Origin: Ophiostoma sp. CBS 140.51
Taxonomy: Eukaryota; Ascomycota; Sordariomycetes; Ophiostomatales; Ophiostomataceae
Length of the DNA stretch: 36,039 bases
NCBI GenBank assembly: GCA_029298735.1
Contig: JANSLP010000325.1
Location: 1 to 36,039, forward strand
Reading direction: 5' to 3'
The notes below the pieces were generated by a model, which saw only the letters and a list, made by a program, of their open reading frames with translations, searched no databases and was not told the DNA's origin. Each line of letters opens with the position of its first letter. Position 1 is the stretch's first letter. Shown here piece by piece: positions 29,826 to 36,039 of the stretch. Position numbers and translations under genes: made by a program.

Positions 29826-30129
29826 ACACTAAATCGAATTGACTAGGATACGGGAAGCACCATAAAGAACTTTGAATAATAAAGTCGACAGAAGATATGT
29901 ACAAGGACAAAACTGAAAACACACGTAAATATCAATGTGAACAAAGAGGCGTATAAAACAATTCACGCTTAGGGAAGAGTGATGGCGTGATGGCGAGGAC
30001 ACTGCATGAACGAGCCATGAAGACCACGGTACGAATGTTAAGAAGGACATTTAAGTAGCTATGTACAAGGTAGAATTCAACATTTCTCCCATTTAATCCC
30101 ACATCTCATTGAAAACGTCGCGAAGGGGC
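29826..30129. other. Convergent intergenic region, no gene
   Basis: About 300 bp between the end of the broken F-box-like gene and the stop codon of the GMC oxidoreductase. AT-rich, with AATAAAG near 29878, and presumed 3' untranslated sequence. No coding frame is supported. Confidence 0.6.
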
Positions 30130-31987
30130 CTACTCCACCCATCTTGCTGTTGGCGGCTTCGGCGGGACAGACTGTTTGACCGTCGACGGCAGTGCCAGAA
30201 TTTTCTTGGCCGCGTGCTCGGCCAGAATGACAATCATGGCCGACGGATTACCCGTAATGTGGCCCGGGAAAACAGAGGCATCGACCACAAAAATATTGTC
30301 AGTGCCATACACTTTGGTGTCAGGATCGACGACGGCCGTGCCGCCTTTCCGGCCATCGTCCAGTCCCATCTTGGCCGTTCCAATCCAGTGGTTTGAGCAC
30401 CGCTGGGCCGGCTTGGCCGGAATCGAGTTGACATAGTCGACGACGGTCACATTGGGCGCCGGGCGAATCCATGTCAGGTTGGCCACGGGCGTCAGCGTCT
30501 TGACCAGGTTCTCGATGCCACGCACCACAGCTTCCTTGTCAAAATCATCGTGCAGGTACGGCGGCGTCGAAACAAACGTGTCCAGGCGTTTTGTAATGGT
30601 CATGCGACCACGCGAGACAGAGCCCGTGCCCAAGTACTGGGTAATGGTCATGCTCGTGTTGGTCGACCCTTCGACGCGAGCCTGCCACTGCAGGTGCCGG
30701 ATCCCACCATCGGTGCCGCGGATCGACTCCCAGAACATGGGGCCCAGGTTGGGTGCTGCCTGGGCCAGCATGCCCGTCCGGTTGGCCAGGTACGTCTCCT
30801 CATCGCTAACCACGGGCGTGTTCCAGGCCGCATAGTAGTCATAAAACACCACATCCGGGTGGGCAATCTCAATGTCCGTGCCGACATGATCATTCAAATT
30901 GTAGCCCACGGGTAGATCGATCCAGCTGTCCTTGGAGATCATGGTGGCGCCGTCCTCGGCCGAGCCCTGAACAATATTGAGCTGGTCGTCTGGGCCGATA
31001 CCGCTCCGCAGCAGAAGCTTGGCTGATCCAAACGCGCCCGCCGACACGATGACACGGCCCGTGCCGGGCGTCAGCTGCACCACACCGGCATGCCCGCCGC
31101 CACCGCCGCCCAGCGTCGTGCACTCCACCTCGACACCCGTGGCGTGCCCGCCCGTCCGCACAAGACGCCGGGCCATGGTGTTGGGCCACATGGCAAACTT
31201 GTCCGGTCCCCGCTGGGCCGCCGACACCAAGTAGGTAGCCAGTGGTCCACCACGCTCACCTCCCGAGTACATGAACGTACTGTGTCCGTACGTGTGGTTC
31301 TTGAGGTCCGGGTGGTCGTTGGGCACAACTTCTTGCCAGCCCGCCGCTTTCAGGCCACCACCCAGCATCTCGAAGCCTTGCTGCTTGTACAGCTTGCCAT
31401 CCATGGACGGGTGTATGGTGCCGGGGATTCTCGAGAAAACAGTCGACGTCGCCTCCGCCATATCGTCAAACTTCCACCCATCGGGAAAATTGCTGTCCCA
31501 GTCCCGCGGGTTCGGCTTCCACCAAAGGCCCGAGTTGACGGCTGTGCCGCCGCCCAGCACACAGCCGGCCATTTGGTCGAGATCAGTACAGGCGACGCCC
31601 ACCGAGTCGTGCCAGATTTGGTTGCACAGGCCAGGGACGTCAAACCGGGTAAGGTTGGTGCCCTGCAGCCACTTGGGCTTCATGGTGCCGCCCCATCTTC
31701 CTGTGGATACGGGGCCCTTTTCGAGCAGAAGTACAGAGTGGCCGGCTTCACTCAAGCGGTCGGCCATGGGGATGCCACCGGCACCGCTGCCAATGACAAT
31801 GTAGTCATACGTCTTGTTGGCGGGGACGGCCATGCACGCCGGTGCGGTGCTGTTGCCATCGCGGAGGACGAGAGCAGACGAGGGCGTCCCTGAACTGTTA
31901 GAAGAGTGGATACAGTGTTTATGTAGAAGCAGACTTACAGAAAGACGCCACCGCCGCTGCGGCGGTCAGTTTACTGAGGATGGCCAT
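30130..31987 (-). CDS. Secreted GMC oxidoreductase, cellobiose dehydrogenase-like flavoenzyme without heme domain
   Basis: 602-aa FAD enzyme predicted to oxidise a sugar or related alcohol outside the cell. Exon 1 (31987-31939) encodes the start of a signal peptide (MAILSKLTAAAAVASFW); a 49-nt intron (31938-31890, GTAAGT donor, CTAACAG/TTCAG acceptors) joins it to exon 2 (31889-30130). Only the distal of two AG acceptors keeps the frame. FAD-binding YDYIVIGSGAGG begins at about residue 44. The segments MAGCVLGGGTAVNSGLWWKP, CSNHWIGTAKMG (base H517) and GHITGNPSAM (partner N564) closely match the flavodehydrogenase domain of cellobiose dehydrogenase (CAZy AA3_1). What is missing is the N-terminal cytochrome domain and any carbohydrate-binding module: the FAD domain follows the signal peptide after only about 20 residues. 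Many N-glycosylation sequons fit secretion. A CATATAAG box lies at 32083-32090. Substrate and electron acceptor are not predictable. Confidence 0.88.
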
Positions 31988-32082
31988 GATGATAGTGTGT
32001 TGATGGCGATGTAAACAGACTCAATGATGAGTTTGTACCAACAGCTATGAAGCTGGCATCGATTGACGGCGACCACAATGAA

Positions 32083-32090
32083 CTTATATG
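32083..32090 (-). promoter_or_regulatory. TATA-like box of the GMC oxidoreductase gene
   Basis: CATATAAG on the minus strand, 96 bp upstream of the start codon at 31987. Position is right for a fungal core promoter; use is inferred. Confidence 0.45.
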
Positions 32091-33109
32091 GAGAAGACAA
32101 AATCGCAAGTTGCCTTCTCCCCTTCCATCTACATATATGAATATCGCCAACGCTAATCTATCTCCATATTGCAGTCTTCTAGATTTTGCTTTGACCCCTG
32201 GTTCCTGATTACCTGCCCAACTCCGCAGTCCCGGGGGCGTAGTCGGACAGATTGGAGGGTTGGTCGAGTCGTGCAATACATCCGATGGACTTTCAAGTAG
32301 TCTTAAATGCAATTATTGGCTTTTTTTATTTATAGCCTTCCTTGACAAAATCTTTTTCTTCCAAGTCCTGCTTCTACCGTCTTTCTGCCGTTTGATTCCA
32401 CTAATAGGGCTAAACGGAATACACTCACGGGGTGGAGTCTGGGGAAAGGGAAGTGATGAAAGGAAGGAGGTCTTGAATCAAAATAGAGGACGGACAAAAA
32501 ACACGGGATTCCCAAAAGCCCTTCTCCGTACTGTATATGTCCCCGCTTCATATTATCCGGGGCCCATGAGGACGACTCGGAGCTTGATTCCAGTGCCAAT
32601 TGACCCAGCTTGGCATTTCTCTCCATAACGGCAGAATGGAGTGTTCCTGGGGTAAGCAAAAAGAATTCCACTTAAATGAATTGGTTAAATGGGCTAGATT
32701 TTAGGAATAAGCCTCTATCTCGGCTCTCGCTAAAGATGACAAAAACGCCACACCAAAAGATGCATTACCTGTACTGATTCTGTCAGCAACTCCTCTTTCC
32801 ACCAAAATGAGATTTTACCGTTTGAAAAAGAAATCAAAGGCATTTGAGAATGGTCCAGTGTAATGCATACTACTCCTTGAAAGAAAACAAGTAAATAACT
32901 CATTGCCAAATTCAAGTGTGAATATCAAGAACTATTGGAGAGGAAATCGAATGAACATTTAAGCTAATAACCATTGTTCCGGCAGGCCCAAAGTCGGTCC
33001 TGCATAAATCATTTACAAGGAAAATTATTGCGGCAGTTCATCCAACAGTGGGATAGCCAAAGTTTAAACAAGCTTATTTATCCAGAGTGGGATATGGTAT
33101 TTATTAGAC

Positions 33110-33130
33110 GTCACGAGTCACGAGTCACGT
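33110..33130. repeat. Tandem repeat GTCACGA x2 plus GTCACGT
   Basis: Three 7-bp units in a row. On the minus strand they contain two TGACTC cores, the half-site recognised by Gcn4/CPC1-type bZIP activators of amino-acid control. They lie 1.1 kb upstream of the GMC start codon, so any regulatory role is uncertain. Confidence 0.5.
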
Positions 33131-33490
33131 CTCACAGGCAGAGAAGAGACGAAAATTCACAGAAAAAAATCGATATTGGTATAAGTATGGTAAATGCTTC
33201 CATAAGGGAAAATGAACGGCTGCCGTTGAGGCAAAAATATGTATGAAAAAAGGAGAAGAGAAAAGAATTAAAAGAAATCAAAGAGAACCCAAAAATCAGG
33301 AGAAAACAAAACCTTAAACAAGTAAACTGTAACCCACGCCATGCAATCCTGTGCTATGCAAAAATACCCATTTGTCTACCATCCGTCCAAAGGAAGAAGG
33401 AGTAGGAAAAAAAGAAAGTCGTGATCAGATGGAGATCGTAATAAAAACGAAAAGAGTCGTGATGAGACTGGCGTCTAGGAGTCAACTCCC

Positions 33491-34063
33491 TTAGAAACCG
33501 CCCAGGGGGTTGGGGTTGGCAATGACGCCCTCAAGCGGGTTGACCCAGGCAGGGATCTCCGAGGTACCGGTCAGCGCAGCAGCCGCCTTGTAGGCTGCCA
33601 GCGTGTTGGTGGCCGAGTTAAAGTTCTGGTTGATGACACCAGCCATGCCGGCCTGGCAGTGGTCGCCCTTGGTCTGGGCGCAGTAGTACCAAATGGGGTT
33701 CGTGTCCTCAATGGTAATCTGGAAGACGTCGGGAGCCTGGCCCGAAGGCGTAGGCTGGAAGCCCGAGAAGAAGCCGTTGCCAGTGTTCAGAGGCTTGCAG
33801 GGGGCGCCAAAGGAAGACTGGGCGACCGAGTGGTTGGCGGGCAGGAAGTGCCACTCAATGACATCGCCAATCTCGGCGACGACGTTGTCGGGGTCAAAGT
33901 GAAGGCCACCGAGACCAGCGACGACAGTGTGGGTGATGGCCGGGTCGCCGTTGGTGCGGGAGGCGAGCTTGCCGCCGGTGGTAGCGGTGCCAGCGTTGGC
34001 GGCAGGCATGGCGCTGGCGACAGCGGCCAGAAGAGTGACGATGGAGGCAGTCTTGGCGAACAT
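33491..34063 (-). CDS. Small secreted cupredoxin (plastocyanin-like blue copper protein)
   Basis: 190-aa extracellular protein. The frame is open far upstream, but the ATG at 34063 gives a canonical signal peptide (MFAKTASIVTLLAAVASA, 1-18) and fits the position of the TATA box. The rest is a single cupredoxin fold: strand HTVVAGLGGLHFDPDNVVAEIGDVIEW (about 45-71), first copper ligand H78 in PANHSV, and the C-terminal ligand loop WYYCAQTKGDHCQAGM giving C128, H135 and M140. This is the complete His-Cys-His-Met type 1 set. C89 and C136 may form a disulfide. A roughly 50-residue Ala/Pro/Asn-rich tail follows, with no GPI-type hydrophobic end. Fungal single-domain cupredoxins of this sort are secreted or wall-associated, sometimes during development or infection, and are thought to transfer electrons or bind copper. 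Partner unknown; the CDH-like gene is 1.5 kb away. Confidence 0.9.
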   Translation of the reverse strand: MFAKTASIVTLLAAVASAMPAANAGTATTGGKLASRTNGDPAITHTVVAGLGGLHFDPDNVVAEIGDVIEWHFLPANHSVAQSSFGAPCKPLNTGNGFFSGFQPTPSGQAPDVFQITIEDTNPIWYYCAQTKGDHCQAGMAGVINQNFNSATNTLAAYKAAAALTGTSEIPAWVNPLEGVIANPNPLGGF

Positions 34064-34250
34064 TTTGATTGTTGTGGTGGTGGTGAAGATGAAAATCTTT
34101 GAAAAAGTTGTAGAAGAGTTGAAGAGAGAAGAGTGGATTGGAAAGGTTGGTTGGAAGTGTTGGTTGTTGGTGTTGTGAGTGTTGATTGTTTGAAGATGTT
34201 GATGAGGATGAAGGAAAAGAATTGTTGATTTGAGACGCCGACGACCTCGA

Positions 34251-34260
34251 CTTATATACA
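34251..34260 (-). promoter_or_regulatory. TATA box of the cupredoxin gene
   Basis: TGTATATAAG on the minus strand, 188 bp upstream of the ATG at 34063, followed by a long CA/CT-rich leader. This combination is common in strongly expressed fungal genes. Confidence 0.55.
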
Positions 34261-35238
34261 ATTGTTGATGCCATCAAAGACTATTCTCGTCGTCGTAAAC
34301 ATGGTCCATCTGCACGATATTACTCAATCTTACTATGTTGTTGAATTCTACGCACAAAAAAGGCTATGTTTTTGCTGGCTGTGTTTTCCGTGATGATATT
34401 TTTGGAGTGTCCACCAGCATCGTGGGCTTTTCCCAATTTCGGGTGAGCCACCATCCGTGTAAGTGGGCGCCGTATGCGCAGTCTGAAGTCTAGTCTGCTG
34501 TCAGGTCAGTGTCAGTGAGACTCGAGGCTGGGCTTTCGCCTTACCAACAACGCTCACTGTTGTCTTGTGGCTGCCAAGCGTGGCGCTGTGGGGAGGACAC
34601 GGAAATGATGAGGAAACGTGAGGAAACAGCAGAAAACAATTGCAGGGGAGAAAAAACAACCAACGGGAAAGGATGCTCAGCCCCTCTCGCCATCTGACAT
34701 GCCCGCCGGGGGATTGTCGCATTCTAGACTTCAGGCGTGCTGTAGCGTCACATTAAAGGACAAGAATAACTCCCACACCATCCGTCTGTGGCTCTGCTTC
34801 CCTTCAGCCTCCACTTTTTTGTGTTTCTCCACCAAACAACCTTATTTTTGGTGTTGTTACCAAGACCCTTTTTTGGATGTTTCGTCCTTTTGTCATCGTG
34901 TCTGTGTCGCCTTTCTCGCCTGTTTCGCCTGTCTGCTGTCTTCCGTCAGTCCCGTATCCCAACGTCCGGGGCATTGTGTCTGCTCAACGCGCTTATTCCA
35001 TCAACACTTACCCACTCTCTCTCCACTTAACCAGCCCCAATAGTCCGGATCACCAGCGACCCGAAAGGAAGAGCCGCAGTCCTTTTTCTTTAATTGTGTT
35101 TTCTTTTTCCTATTCTATCAATCGCCTTTCCTATTGATAACCTTACGAGTCGTGCATCTTGGTGCTCCGTCGGGTCGGGCAAATTTTTTTATTCTATTTT
35201 GATGTCCACGACACTTGACCCCAGCACTCGGTCTCGAC

Positions 35239-35260
35239 AGCACATCCCGAGCACATCCCG
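35239..35260. repeat. Tandem 11-bp repeat AGCACATCCCG x2
   Basis: Two perfect adjacent copies of AGCACATCCCG at 35239-35249 and 35250-35260 in apparently noncoding DNA. No function is apparent. Confidence 0.7.
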
Positions 35261-36039
35261 CCTCATTTCTATTTTCAGCTGACCGCCACACCGTCTACCT
35301 GCCACGCACCGTTAAATCATCGTGGCGCCTTACACACCGTAACACTCGGGGCATAATACCTTTCCCATATGCATTTGCTTCTGCGCATACTTTTGCCAGC
35401 ACAGTAATTTTGTGAGATACGTAAGACTCGTGCTGTTCTGTGTCGTCCTCCCTCTTCAGCCTTGCTCGTTTGTTGGGCCAGTAAAATTTTGGCGAAGGCG
35501 CAATTGAAACATTGCGGCAAATGGTGAAGATGATTTCTCCGAAGAAGTAAGAATATGTTGTGGCGGCGACCCACTGTATGATGTGAGACGCCGTCCACGC
35601 TATTGTCCTACAGGTACACAATGATCACCTACATTCGTTCCTTTTCCTCTCTTCCCCTTCGGGATAATTTTTGTCGCGGGGAAGAAACATGCAGGGGTCG
35701 CCAAAAGATGCCAAAGTCTGACGGGGACACGGCAAGGGCTCGAAAACAACGACAAAGTCACAGAAAATGAGAAAGTGTCATACTCTAAGCTTCAGCCCTG
35801 GACATCACTATTCAGTGCAATGCTGAGAAATACGAGATTCTTAATTCAAACAAAGATATCATATCAGAAACATCAAACATAGCTTGCTGGATCTTCAAAT
35901 AAAGAAATGTGAGTAGACGTATCAACTAGCGTAAAATAGGCAACATTACAAAAAAATCATAGGAAAACAAAACACCAGTGTTCTTATCAAAATAAACATA
36001 CCAAAAAACAACCTTCCACCAGACAGAAAACGTAGCGAT

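Larger units (their letters stand above)
31988..33490. other. Upstream region of the GMC gene; no further gene
   Basis: The first 110 bp hold the leader and a TATA-like CATATAAG (32083-32090, minus-strand sense). From about 32650 to 33480 the sequence is AT-rich and without coding character, including the 3' untranslated region of the cupredoxin gene. A tandem GTCACGA repeat is at 33110-33130. Confidence 0.55.
34064..36039. other. Upstream region of the cupredoxin gene to window end; no gene supported
   Basis: The leader of the cupredoxin gene (34064-34250) is CA/CT-rich on the sense strand, and a TATA box is present at 34251-34260. Beyond this, frames are short, overlapping and Ser/Phe/Leu/Arg-rich. 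A tandem 11-bp repeat occurs at 35239-35260. The sequence is AT-rich at the right edge (35800-36039). A gene could begin outside the window. Confidence 0.5.

Noticed and set aside
31090..31893. 267-codon plus-strand frame
   Set aside because: Antisense to the GMC oxidoreductase; Arg/His/Pro-rich composition typical of a shadow of GC-rich coding DNA.
1..36039. tRNA, 5S rRNA, CRISPR and transposon ends
   Set aside because: Reading both strands for B-box-like sequences, cloverleaf arms, regular spacer arrays and long terminal repeats gave nothing convincing; a tRNAscan or repeat search would be decisive.

Overview
The window looks like nuclear DNA of a filamentous ascomycete, most likely a Sordariomycete (order not determinable from sequence alone). 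The evidence is a set of widely spaced, intron-poor genes, short introns (49 to 83 nt) with GTGAGT/GTAAGT/GTAGAT donors and CTAAC-like branch sites close to the acceptor, pyrimidine-rich leaders, a PSTAIRE CDK with the insertion typical of filamentous fungi, a Zn2Cys6 regulator, and fungal-type secreted enzymes. I saw no rRNA, tRNA, CRISPR array, transposon or telomere repeat.

Layout. 1-2100: no gene. 2101-3218 (-): CDK1/Cdc2 kinase, divergent from an AlkB-type dioxygenase (4032-5303, +) across an 0.8 kb shared promoter region with ACGCG elements. 5421-7289 (-): secreted, probably GPI-anchored tannase/feruloyl esterase-family enzyme. 7290-11702: a 4.4 kb gene-poor stretch holding at most two doubtful small ORFs. 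11703-12520 (+): hemerythrin-like protein. 12978-13558 (-): a broken or mis-spliced hypothetical gene. 14385-15497 (+): isopenicillin-N-synthase-type 2OG-Fe(II) oxygenase. 15937-18759 (-): 940-residue protein with a 450-residue Asn/Gly/His/Pro-rich disordered half and a degenerate DEDD-exonuclease-like half. 18760-21674: no gene. 21675-22994 (-): polytopic membrane protein of unknown function. 25185-25886 (+): short Zn2Cys6 DNA-binding protein with no middle-homology region, followed by a SAM-dependent methyltransferase (26753-27508, +). 27910-29825 (+): fungal F-box-like family gene with three reading-frame lesions, probably a pseudogene. 30130-31987 (-): secreted GMC flavoenzyme closely resembling the dehydrogenase domain of cellobiose dehydrogenase, but without its heme domain. 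33491-34063 (-): small secreted cupredoxin. 34064-36039: no gene.

How they relate. There is no obvious single gene cluster. Three products (tannase-like esterase, CDH-like flavodehydrogenase, cupredoxin) are predicted to be secreted and fit an extracellular plant-matter or redox role; the last two lie 1.5 kb apart on the same strand. CDK1 and AlkB are housekeeping (cell cycle, nucleic-acid demethylation). The points most worth a second look are the disordered pseudo-exonuclease protein, the heme-less CDH-like enzyme beside a blue-copper protein, the decayed F-box-like gene, and the short zinc-cluster regulator next to a methyltransferase. I did not find a convincing new multi-gene system.
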